A DNA stretch of 37,593 bases, taken from NCBI RefSeq assembly GCF_003243465.1, contig NZ_QFQZ01000046.1:1-37593 (forward strand). The letters run 5' to 3'. The translations under genes and the position numbers were made by a program. A model generated the notes under the pieces. That model made no database searches and had not been told where the DNA came from. It saw only the letters and a list, made by a program, of their open reading frames with translations. Positions 7,201 to 14,808 of the stretch are shown here, in pieces; the first letter of the stretch is position 1, and each line of letters opens with the position of its first letter. This DNA comes from Caulobacter segnis. Lineage in GTDB: Bacteria > Pseudomonadota > Alphaproteobacteria > Caulobacterales > Caulobacteraceae.

Positions 7201-9855
7201 ATGAAGCCTAAGAAGCGACAACCGTTCGATTTCTCCGCGACGCCGACGGCTCCTTCCGACGATGGCGAGGTCACGCCCACCCTTGGGGAATCGACGTCGT
7301 TTTCTGACAGCGAGGCGCAGGTGCCGCCGACCGCCGAGCCGCTGACCCTGCGCGATGACTTGGACGTCCCGCCGCCGACCACGGTTCGCTCGCGCCGCCG
7401 TCGGGAGGCGGAGCCCGCGCCGCCCAAGAGCTTCGTCGAACCTGAGCTCAAGGTCGCTCAATCGCTGGCGGGCGCCCAGCCGCTGGCGCCAATCGTCGAC
7501 TCTGAACGCGCCGCCCCCGTGACGGCGGAGAGTCGCAATCCCGCTCTAGACCTTCGGCCGCCGCCGTCCCCGGTGGCGCTGGACGATGAGGCGGCGCCGC
7601 GCCGCATGTCGGGCGCGCTGTTCTGGACGCTCGCCTCGGCGATCGCCGCTTTGTGGGCGCTGGCCCCGATCGCGTTCGCGTTCGGCTACGCCCGGGGCGT
7701 GCCGGCCTTCCAGGTCGAAGGCTTCGCCTTCAGCGTCTTCGCCAGCCTGGCCATCGGTCCGGCGCTGATGACCCTGCTGGGCGCCTATCTGTTGCGGCAG
7801 GCGACGCGGATCTCCGACGAGCTTCGCCGAACCCGCACCATGACCGACCGCATCGTGACGCCCGCGGCCCTCGCGGCCGTGGGCGCGTCCAGCGCCGCGG
7901 ACGCCATGCGCCAGGGCGTCGACGACGCGGCCGCCGCCGCGCAGCGCGCCCGCGAGCACATCGTCTCGCTGCGTGAGGCGCTGGCGGAAGAGACTGCGCG
8001 ACTGGCCGAGGCGGCGGCCGAATCGGCGCGCATGGCCAGCCAGCTCGCCCAGGGCCTCAGCCATGAGCGCACGGCGATGGAGACCCTGTCCCAGTCGCTC
8101 GACGCGCGCTCGACCGCAGTGGTCGACGCGATCGGCAGCCAGGCGCGGATGGTCGCCGAGGCGTCGGACCTGGCCGAGACCCAACTGCGCGAGGCGGAAG
8201 CGGCGCTGGCCGCCCGCGCCGCTGATCTGGCGGCGGCTGCGGCCGAGGCTTCCGACGCCGCCCGCGTCGGCGCGGACGATCTATCGCGGCAGGTCGCGCG
8301 GCTCGAGACGGCCGGCCACAGCGTCGGCGATCAGGTCGTCGCGATCGAGAAAAGCCTCGCCGCCCAGCGCGCCGCCCTGCTGGAAGTCAGCCAGGCGCTG
8401 CGCTCCGAGCAGGAGGACTTCGCCGCCGAGGCCGAGACGCGCACCGCCCAGCTCACCGAGTTCGTGGCCTACACCCGCGTCGGGGCCACGGAGCTGTCCG
8501 ACCAGGCCGCCATGGGGGCGGAGATCCTGCGCGGCCTGATCAGTTCGGCCGCCGACCAGTTCCGCGAGATGGCCGACGGCGCCAAGGCGCGCCAGGACGC
8601 CCTGGCCGAGGAGTCCCGGAAGACGCTCGACATGATCGGCGACGTCGCCGAGAACCAGCGCACCTTGCTCGAGGAAGAGCTGAAGGCGGCGATGGAGGCG
8701 ATGGCCGAAGCGGCGTTGAAGGCGGCCGAGGGCGTCGAGGCGCGCGTCGAGGCCGCTCGCAGCCGGGTCGACCAACTGAACGAGATCGCGTTCGCCGCGG
8801 GCCAGAAGGCGGACGCCGTCTTCGAGGCGCGGATGGAGGAGGCGCGGGACATCATCGAGCACTCCGCGCAGATGGTCGAACAGGCCGGAGCGCGCACCTC
8901 GCAGAAGCTGGCGGACTCGGTGCAGGCCGCGCGCGCGACGCTGGACGAGCTGGAGGCGATGCTGTCGGAGATCGGCAAGCGCACGGCCGAACTGCCTTCC
9001 GAAGCGCTGGTCAAGGCCGCCGAGGTCCGGATGTCGATCGAGCAGGGCGTCGAGCAGCTGATGAATGCGGTTCGCCGCACCGCCGACGAGACCGCCGCTA
9101 TCGATCAGGCCTTCCAGGAGCGCGTGCGCCGTAACTATGAAATGCTCAGCGAGGCCGCTGGCGCGGTGACCGCGGCGGGCGTCTCGACGGTCGCCGCGCG
9201 GGCGGCGTCGTCGTCGGCCGCCAAGGGACGCGGCGCGGCCGCCACGCCGCCGCCCGCCGCCCCGAAGCCCTCTCAGCCTCAGCCGCTGCCGATGGCCGAG
9301 TTCGACGACGAGCCAGAGCCGCCCGGTGACCGCCGCCGTCTTCGCCTCACGCCGACCGCGACCGACGAAGAGTTCCGGTCGGTGTTCGAGCAGGCGAGCA
9401 GCCGCAAGGCCGCGCCGCCTCCGGCCGAGGGCGAGCGGCAAAACGGTTGGAGCTGGCGCAACCTGCTGTCCGGCATCGAGACCAGCTCGCCAGGCGACGC
9501 GGCGCTGGGCGAGAAGCTGGCCGCCGAAATCACCGCCATGGGCATCGACCCGCACGCGCTCCTGCCGCGGCCGAGAATCGACGAGATCGCCGCGGCGCTA
9601 CAGACCGGCGACGCCGCCGGCGCTCGCGAGGTGGTCAAGCGCCTCGCGCCGGCCGCCATCCGTCGCCTGGTCCGCCGCCTGTTCTCGGACGCCACGCTGA
9701 AGGGCAACGCCGAGCGCTTCATCAAGCGTTATGCGGGCATGGTGGATGAGGCGGCCGGGCAGGATCGCGAGGGCTTCCTGATGGCCGCGCTGCTCTCGTC
9801 GGACGCCGGCCGCGCGTACCTGCTGCTCGACGCCGCCAGCGGCGATCTGGGCTAG
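7201..9855 (+). CDS. tipN: TipN-like cell polarity protein
   Basis: This 884-residue membrane-anchored coiled-coil protein matches TipN in length and architecture. In Caulobacter, TipN marks the new pole, orients flagellum placement and assists ParA-driven chromosome segregation. An N-terminal acidic/proline-rich cytoplasmic region (1-135) is followed by two membrane helices at about 140-164 and 175-200. A long Ala/Glu/Arg-rich coiled coil runs from about 200 to 660. After a proline-rich linker (about 680-705) comes a compact C-terminal helical domain (about 765-884). The ATG at 7201 has only a weak Shine-Dalgarno (GGGA at about 12 nt). A sugar transferase gene follows 15 bp after the stop. 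The identification rests on architecture plus gene neighbourhood, since the coiled coil itself is low complexity. Confidence 0.88.
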   Translation: MKPKKRQPFDFSATPTAPSDDGEVTPTLGESTSFSDSEAQVPPTAEPLTLRDDLDVPPPTTVRSRRRREAEPAPPKSFVEPELKVAQSLAGAQPLAPIVDSERAAPVTAESRNPALDLRPPPSPVALDDEAAPRRMSGALFWTLASAIAALWALAPIAFAFGYARGVPAFQVEGFAFSVFASLAIGPALMTLLGAYLLRQATRISDELRRTRTMTDRIVTPAALAAVGASSAADAMRQGVDDAAAAAQRAREHIVSLREALAEETARLAEAAAESARMASQLAQGLSHERTAMETLSQSLDARSTAVVDAIGSQARMVAEASDLAETQLREAEAALAARAADLAAAAAEASDAARVGADDLSRQVARLETAGHSVGDQVVAIEKSLAAQRAALLEVSQALRSEQEDFAAEAETRTAQLTEFVAYTRVGATELSDQAAMGAEILRGLISSAADQFREMADGAKARQDALAEESRKTLDMIGDVAENQRTLLEEELKAAMEAMAEAALKAAEGVEARVEAARSRVDQLNEIAFAAGQKADAVFEARMEEARDIIEHSAQMVEQAGARTSQKLADSVQAARATLDELEAMLSEIGKRTAELPSEALVKAAEVRMSIEQGVEQLMNAVRRTADETAAIDQAFQERVRRNYEMLSEAAGAVTAAGVSTVAARAASSSAAKGRGAAATPPPAAPKPSQPQPLPMAEFDDEPEPPGDRRRLRLTPTATDEEFRSVFEQASSRKAAPPPAEGERQNGWSWRNLLSGIETSSPGDAALGEKLAAEITAMGIDPHALLPRPRIDEIAAALQTGDAAGAREVVKRLAPAAIRRLVRRLFSDATLKGNAERFIKRYAGMVDEAAGQDREGFLMAALLSSDAGRAYLLLDAASGDLG

Positions 9856-9870
9856 TCCCGGAATCAGGAC

Positions 9871-10431
9871 TTGAAGCGCGCCTTCGACCTGATCGCGGCG
9901 GCCGTCGGCTTGGTCCTGCTGGCCGCGCCTCTGCTGGCGCTTTGGCTGCTCGTGCGGTTCACCTCGCCCGGCCCGGGGCTCTATTGGTCGCAGCGGGTAG
10001 GGAAGGGCTCGTCGCTATTTTCGATGCCGAAGTTCCGCACCATGCGGATCGACACGCCCGAAGTCGCGACTCATCTGCTCGACGACCCAGATCGCTGGCT
10101 GACGCCGGTCGGGCCGCTGATGCGCAGACTGAGCCTGGACGAGCTGCCGCAGCTGTGGAGCGTGCTGGTCGGGCATATGAGCCTGGTGGGCCCGCGTCCC
10201 GCGCTGTTCAATCAGGACGACCTGATCGCCGCGCGCAAGGACGCCGGGGTCGACGTGCTGCGACCCGGCGTCACCGGTTGGGCGCAGATTAACGGCCGCG
10301 ACGAACTGGCCATTCCCGACAAGGTGGCGCTGGACGTCGAGTACCTGCGTCGCAGGTCGTTTTTCTTTGACCTGAAGATCCTGGTCAGCACCGTCGTGCC
10401 GGTGCTGACCGCCAAGGGCGTGACCCGCTAG
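9871..10431 (+). CDS. short bacterial sugar-phosphate transferase (monotopic PGT)
   Basis: This is a 186-residue member of the bacterial sugar transferase family (PF02397, PglC/WcaJ type). These enzymes move a sugar-1-phosphate onto undecaprenyl phosphate at the inner membrane to start a polysaccharide or glycan. One N-terminal re-entrant hydrophobic segment spans residues 4-31. It is followed by the conserved PKFRTM, the catalytic Asp-Glu in SLDELPQLW, SLVGPRP, and RPGVTGWAQINGR. The protein is the minimal PglC-like size, without the extra transmembrane bundle of WcaJ. It begins with TTG at 9871, 15 bp after tipN, with AGGA four bases upstream. It is therefore probably co-transcribed with tipN. 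The stop overlaps the uxuB-like stop by 4 bp (CTAG). Confidence 0.9.
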   Translation: MKRAFDLIAAAVGLVLLAAPLLALWLLVRFTSPGPGLYWSQRVGKGSSLFSMPKFRTMRIDTPEVATHLLDDPDRWLTPVGPLMRRLSLDELPQLWSVLVGHMSLVGPRPALFNQDDLIAARKDAGVDVLRPGVTGWAQINGRDELAIPDKVALDVEYLRRRSFFFDLKILVSTVVPVLTAKGVTR

Positions 10432-11876
10432 CCGAGGTCGGCGTAGGCCTTTTGCAGCGCGGCGACGAAGGTCGCGTTGTTCGCCAGGGCCGCGGGGAAG
10501 ACCGTCTCCAGCGCCAGGAAGGCCGCCACGTCAGCCTTGGCCTCGCCGGTCGCGGCGACGCCGAGCGCCGTCAGCGTTTCGGCCAGAGGATCGGTGATCG
10601 CCTCGCCGGCCTTGGCGCGCAGGGAGACGAACCGCATCCAGGCGGCCAGGGGGATCGCCAGGCGCTCGATCGAGCGGCCCGCGTCCAGCGTCTCGGTCAG
10701 GGTGCCGAGAATGCGGAACGGCAGCTTCTGCGAGCCGTCCCAGGCGATCTGCGACAGGTAGTGGCGGATTTCGGGATTGCGGAAGCGGGCCAGGATCGCC
10801 TCGGCGTACGCCGTGAGGTCCAGGCCGCGCGGCGCGGTCAGGGTCGGGATGATGTCCTTGGCCATCATGTCGCGGGCCAGGGCTTCGAGAGCCGGATCGC
10901 TGACGGCCTCGAAGACGGTCTCGTGGCCGCGCAGGATCCCGACATAGGCGAGAGTCGAATGCACGCCGTTGAGCAGGCGCAGCTTGGCCCGTTCGAAGCC
11001 GCGCACGTCGTCGGTCAGGATGACCCCGACGCTGGCGAGGTCCGGCGCATCGGCCGGCAGCATGTCCTCGACCACCCACTGGGTGAAGGCTTCGCGTTGG
11101 ATCGGCCAAGCGTCTTCCAGGCCCGTCGCGGTCAGCACGCGAGCGCGAAGCGCGTCGTCGGTCGCCGGCGTGATGCTGTCGACCATCGTCCGCGGGAAGC
11201 TGCCTTCGCGCTCGATCCAGGCGGCGAGGTCGGCGTCCAGCTTGGCGGCGAACGCCACCACGGCCGCCTTCAGGCGCCAGCCGTTGTCGGCGAGGTTGTC
11301 GCAGGCGACCACGGCGTAGGGGGCGAGGCCCGCCGCGTGGCGACGGCGCAGGCCTTCGACGATATAGCCCACGGCGCTCTTCGGTTCGCGTGGGTTGGCC
11401 AGGTCGTGGACGATATCAGGGTGGCTCTCGTCGAGACCGCCCTCGGCCGACAGGGTGTAGCCCTTCTCGGTCACGGTCAGGGTGACCATCCGGGTCGTGG
11501 GCGCCGCCAAGCGCGCGAAGACCGACGGCGGATCTTCCGGCGCGACCAGCACCTCCCGGATCGAACCGATGACGCGGAACGTCGTCTCGGCGTCCAGTTG
11601 GGCCAGCGTGTAGAGGCCGTCCTGCGGCTGGAGGGCGTCGCGGACGCCTGGGCTCTTCAGCGAGACGGCGCAGACTCCCCAACGGGGATCGGTCGCCAGC
11701 AGCTGGTCGAAATAGAACGCCTGGTGAGCCCGGTGGAAGGCGCCGGGGCCAAAGTGGACGACGCCGATCTGGATCTTGTCACGGTCATACGCGGGCAGGG
11801 CGACGCCCGGGATCGCGCCCGGATAGCTGGTCGCGCTCAGACGCAGGGCGGAGGAGGTCTCTGGGGAAGCCGTCAA
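10428..11876 (-). CDS. uxuB: hexuronate reductase (fructuronate/tagaturonate reductase, mannitol dehydrogenase family)
   Basis: This is a 482-residue polyol-specific long-chain dehydrogenase/reductase, which reduces fructuronate or tagaturonate with NADH in the cytoplasm. The Rossmann entry GVVHFGPGAFHRAHQA is at 38-53 and TVTEKGY at 134-140. CDNLADNG and the catalytic Lys-x4-Asn-x2-His set (KLRLLNGVH) are present. The family signature MVDRITP reads MVDSITP (231-237), an Arg-to-Ser change. The start must be the TTG at 11876, because a stop lies four codons upstream in frame and no ATG exists near the N-terminus. The overall sequence resembles UxuB and mannitol dehydrogenases, yet the neighbour is altronate dehydratase, so a UxaB (tagaturonate) role is as likely. 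Convergent with the sugar transferase. Confidence 0.85.
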   Translation of the reverse strand: MTASPETSSALRLSATSYPGAIPGVALPAYDRDKIQIGVVHFGPGAFHRAHQAFYFDQLLATDPRWGVCAVSLKSPGVRDALQPQDGLYTLAQLDAETTFRVIGSIREVLVAPEDPPSVFARLAAPTTRMVTLTVTEKGYTLSAEGGLDESHPDIVHDLANPREPKSAVGYIVEGLRRRHAAGLAPYAVVACDNLADNGWRLKAAVVAFAAKLDADLAAWIEREGSFPRTMVDSITPATDDALRARVLTATGLEDAWPIQREAFTQWVVEDMLPADAPDLASVGVILTDDVRGFERAKLRLLNGVHSTLAYVGILRGHETVFEAVSDPALEALARDMMAKDIIPTLTAPRGLDLTAYAEAILARFRNPEIRHYLSQIAWDGSQKLPFRILGTLTETLDAGRSIERLAIPLAAWMRFVSLRAKAGEAITDPLAETLTALGVAATGEAKADVAAFLALETVFPAALANNATFVAALQKAYADLG

Positions 11877-11958
11877 GGAAAGCGCCTAGGGATCGGAGGA
11901 AGGTTCAGGCCGCCTACATGCTGTAGTCCGGCTTCGCTGACAATTGGCTTGACCAATT
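11877..11958 (-). promoter_or_regulatory. possible promoter and AATTGG-N5-CCAATT operator upstream of the uronate reductase
   Basis: Between the uxaA stop and the reductase start lies the perfect inverted repeat AATTGG (11942-11947), CTTGA, CCAATT (11953-11958). On the minus strand its downstream arm runs into TTGTCAG, followed 9 bases later by ACTACAGC. That pair resembles the Caulobacter housekeeping promoter consensus (TTGACGS, then GCTANAWC). The symmetric site would overlap the -35 region, a typical repressor position. The half-sites recall the GntR-family UxuR/ExuR box of enterobacteria, but with a 5-bp rather than 4-bp centre. Confidence 0.45.
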
Positions 11959-13470
11959 CTAGAGGGTCACGCCGGATTTCCAGATGGCGATCTCACGCTC
12001 GCCGTTGAGCTCTGCCTTGGTTGGCTTGCCGGAGGCGGTGTCGACCACGAGATCCATGAGCGCGTTGGCGGCGTCGTCCATCGAGACGCCCGCCAGCACC
12101 TGGCCGGCGTCGAAGTCGATCCAGCCGGGCTTGCGCTGGGCGAGGCCCGAGTTCGAGGCGATCTTCAGGGTGGGGGCGGGGAAGCCGAGCGGCGTGCCCC
12201 GTCCTGTCGTGAACAGGATCACGGTAGCACCGGCGGCGGTCAGGGCGGTGGAGGAGACCGCGTCATTGCCAGGCGCCTCCAGCAGGGTCAGGCCACGCGG
12301 ACCCACGCGTTCGCCATAGCGCAGCACCTCGACCAACGGCGCGCGGCCGCCCTTCTGCACCGCGCCCAGGGATTTCTCTTCCAGCGTGGTGATGCCGCCG
12401 GCGATGTTGCCGGGCGAGGGGTTCTCGTAGATCGGCTGGTTGTTGTCGATGAAGTAGCGCTTGAAGTCGTCGATCACGCAGACGGCCTGGTCGAAAACCT
12501 CGCGGCTGGCGGCTCGCGCCAGCAGCACGCCCTCGGCGCCGAAGACCTCCGGGATTTCCGTCAGCACCGGTGTCCCGCCAGCGTCGGCCACCTTGTCGGC
12601 GATGCGGCCGACCAGTGGGTTGGCCGTGACGCCGGAGAAGCCGTCCGAGCCGCCGCACTTGAGGCCAACGACCAGTTCGGACACGGGAATCGGCTCGCGG
12701 CGGTCATGCGCGGCGATCTCGACCAGGGCCTCGACGGCGGCGAGGCCGTCCTCCAACTCGTCCTCGACCATCTGGGTGGTGAAGCTCTTCAGGCGTTCGC
12801 GGTCGATCTCCGGCGCGCTTTCCAGCAGCGCCTTCAGCTGGTTGTTCTCGCAACCTAGGCCCAGCAGCAGGACGCCGCCCGCATTGGGATGGCTGGCCAG
12901 GGCCGCGATCAGCTTGCGGGTGTGGGTCAGGTCGTCGCCCAGCTGCGAGCAGCCGAACGGATGGGGGAAGGCAAAGACGCCGTCGACGCGGCCCGCGAAA
13001 CGCTGGTTGGCCTTCTCGGCGATGCGGCGGGCCGTGTTGGCGACGCAGCCGACGGTGCACAGCACCCAGATTTCATTGCGCGTTCCGGCGCGGCCGTTTT
13101 TGCGCCGATAGCCCTGGAAAGTGCGCCCGGCTGCGTCCTCGCGGGGCTCGGGCGCCGCGGGGGCCCAGACGAAGTCCTCGACCCCCTCCAGTCTGGTGGT
13201 CACGTTATGGACGTGGACGTGATCCCCTACCGCAATATCCGTGAGCGCGCGTCCGATCGGCCAGCCATACTTCAGCACATCCGCGCCGGCCTGGGCGGCG
13301 CGAATGGCGATCTTGTGCCCCTTGGGAATGTCGGTTTGGGCGACGATCGCCTGACCATGGAGGTCCAGCGTCTCGCCGCGGACGATGTCTCTCAGGGCGG
13401 TGGCGACATGGTCACGCGGATCGACCGGATGAATCGATTCGCGCTGCGGCTGGAGCAAGTCGGTGGTCAT
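11959..13470 (-). CDS. uxaA: altronate dehydratase
   Basis: This 503-residue metal-dependent dehydratase turns D-altronate into 2-keto-3-deoxygluconate (KDG). The N-terminal SAF domain (about 20-95) is followed by the catalytic part. Conserved blocks include KNGRAGTRNEIWVLCTVGCV, FPHPFGCSQLG, GLGCENNQ and KCGGSDGFSG. E. coli UxaA is 495 residues, so the length is normal. I chose the ATG at 13470, which gives an N-terminus MTTDLLQPQ leading directly into the SAF domain. The open frame continues far upstream across several other genes, but that part is antisense. It is divergent from the LacI-type regulator, and one operator-like palindrome lies in the shared 156-bp gap. The uronate reductase lies 82 bp downstream on the same strand. 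Confidence 0.95.
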   Translation of the reverse strand: MTTDLLQPQRESIHPVDPRDHVATALRDIVRGETLDLHGQAIVAQTDIPKGHKIAIRAAQAGADVLKYGWPIGRALTDIAVGDHVHVHNVTTRLEGVEDFVWAPAAPEPREDAAGRTFQGYRRKNGRAGTRNEIWVLCTVGCVANTARRIAEKANQRFAGRVDGVFAFPHPFGCSQLGDDLTHTRKLIAALASHPNAGGVLLLGLGCENNQLKALLESAPEIDRERLKSFTTQMVEDELEDGLAAVEALVEIAAHDRREPIPVSELVVGLKCGGSDGFSGVTANPLVGRIADKVADAGGTPVLTEIPEVFGAEGVLLARAASREVFDQAVCVIDDFKRYFIDNNQPIYENPSPGNIAGGITTLEEKSLGAVQKGGRAPLVEVLRYGERVGPRGLTLLEAPGNDAVSSTALTAAGATVILFTTGRGTPLGFPAPTLKIASNSGLAQRKPGWIDFDAGQVLAGVSMDDAANALMDLVVDTASGKPTKAELNGEREIAIWKSGVTL

Positions 13471-13520
13471 AAGCTGTCGCGCTCGGGGCGGGGATCGCCA
13501 AAAGAAGAGTTCAATGACAT

Positions 13521-13535
13521 GGTAACCGGTGTCAG
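13521..13535. promoter_or_regulatory. LacI-type operator, site 1 (uxaA / regulator gap)
   Basis: TGGTAACCGGTGTCA is the exact reverse complement of the site at 14735-14749 (TGACACCGGTTACCA). The central ACCGGT with outer TGA/TCA-type half-sites is a typical LacI-family operator. Its position in the divergent gap fits repression of uxaA and autoregulation. Confidence 0.7.
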
Positions 13536-13589
13536 CATCGCAGCAAGCGTACGTTTTGTCCCAGGTGGCGATCAACGTCTCGCTAGAGT

Positions 13590-13670
13590 ATGACAAAAGA
13601 AAACGAACAAACCCGCTGGAAACGCCGTGACCGCTTCGAATACGCCTTTCTCGAATTCGGAAGAGAGTGA
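13590..13670 (+). other. short leader ORF overlapping the LacI-type gene start
   Basis: An ATG at 13590 opens a 26-codon frame (starting MTKENEQTRWKRR) that ends at 13670. It overlaps the regulator's GTG start at 13627 in another frame. No strong ribosome site is seen for it. It may be chance, or a translated leader that tunes regulator synthesis. Confidence 0.2.
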
Positions 13671-14700
13671 GACGGGTGTCGAAGGAGGGCGCCGCCGAGC
13701 GACGATCAACGACATCGCCCGTCTCGCCGGGGTTTCGAAGAAGACCGTATCGCGGGTCATCAACCAGTCGCCCTTCGTCCGCGACGAGACCCGCGAGCGA
13801 ATTGAGGCGGTGATCGCCGAGTGGGGCTACGCGCCCGATCCCCAGGCGCGGGGCCTGGCGTTCCGGCGGTCGTTCCTGATCGGCATGATCTACGACAACC
13901 CCAACCCGCAGTACGTCGTCAACATGCAGCTGGGCCTGCTGGACGGTCTGCGCGGCTCGGGCTTCGAGCTGGTCGTTCACCCTTGCGATCGGTCCAGCCC
14001 GACCTTCTTGTCCGACATCCGAGCCTTCGTGGAGCGCCAGAAGCTGTTCGGCGTCGTGCTGCCGCCTTCGGTGTCGGAGGACGATCGGGTGGCCAAGCTG
14101 CTCAACGAGATCGGCTGCGCCTACATCCGGATCGCCTCGGTCGAACTTGACAAGCCCGAGCACATGATTGTCGGCCATGACCGGTTGGGCGGCGCCCAGG
14201 CGGCCGAGCACATCCTCGCCTTGGGGCACCGCAGGATCGCGTTCATTTCCGGTCCCGCCACCTTCCGCTCGTCCCACGAGCGGCGAGGGGGCTTCGAGGA
14301 CGCCCTGGCCAAGGCCGGCCTGAAGCTTGCGCCCGAGGATATCATCCAGGGCGGCTACACCTTCGAGTCCGGCATGGCTTGCGGCGACGCCCTTCTGGCG
14401 CGCAGCCCGCGGCCGACCGCGATCTTCTGCGGTAACGACGAAATGGCGGCCGGCGTGCTGCAGTCGGCCCGCAAGGCGGGTCTGTCGGTGCCGCTGGATG
14501 TGACGGTGGTCGGCTTCGACGACTTCCAGATCGCCCAGGCAGTCTGGCCGCCGCTGACCACGGTGCGCACGCCCACCCGGGAGATCGGCCGGATGGCGGC
14601 TGAAAAGCTGATTGGCGTCGAGCGCGCCGAGCCCCGCGACCTGACGACCACCGAGCCCAGCCTGGTGGTCCGCGAGTCGTCCGGCCCCGCTCCCGCATAG
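13627..14700 (+). CDS. LacI-family transcriptional repressor of the hexuronate locus
   Basis: This 357-residue repressor has an N-terminal helix-turn-helix at about residues 24-45 (IARLAGVSKKTVSRVIN) and a hinge helix. A periplasmic-binding-protein-like sugar-sensing domain runs from about residue 80 to 345. The hallmark GHRRIAFISG and VVGFDDFQIAQAVWPPLTTVRTP segments are present. The GTG at 13627 is used, with a modest GGA eight bases upstream. It is divergent from uxaA and followed by uxaC. It is flanked on both sides by the same palindromic site, and two further copies occur upstream of kdgA. A local hexuronate-responsive repressor is the natural reading. The effector (perhaps a uronate or KDG) is inferred, not seen. 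Confidence 0.9.
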   Translation: MTASNTPFSNSEESETGVEGGRRRATINDIARLAGVSKKTVSRVINQSPFVRDETRERIEAVIAEWGYAPDPQARGLAFRRSFLIGMIYDNPNPQYVVNMQLGLLDGLRGSGFELVVHPCDRSSPTFLSDIRAFVERQKLFGVVLPPSVSEDDRVAKLLNEIGCAYIRIASVELDKPEHMIVGHDRLGGAQAAEHILALGHRRIAFISGPATFRSSHERRGGFEDALAKAGLKLAPEDIIQGGYTFESGMACGDALLARSPRPTAIFCGNDEMAAGVLQSARKAGLSVPLDVTVVGFDDFQIAQAVWPPLTTVRTPTREIGRMAAEKLIGVERAEPRDLTTTEPSLVVRESSGPAPA

Positions 14701-14734
14701 GGACGGCGAGCCGTGTTCGGCTTGCATAGGAGCA

Positions 14735-14749
14735 TGACACCGGTTACCA
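14735..14749. promoter_or_regulatory. LacI-type operator, site 2 (upstream of uxaC)
   Basis: TGACACCGGTTACCA is identical, in inverse orientation, to site 1. It lies 60 bp upstream of the uxaC start and just after the regulator's stop. That is the expected place for an operator controlling uxaC-kduI-kduD. Confidence 0.7.
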
Positions 14750-14808
14750 AGCGAGCCGAAGCGGCTCATCGCGAAGTCGCCGGTCGGACAGGGAGCAGAC
14801 GTTAAGCC

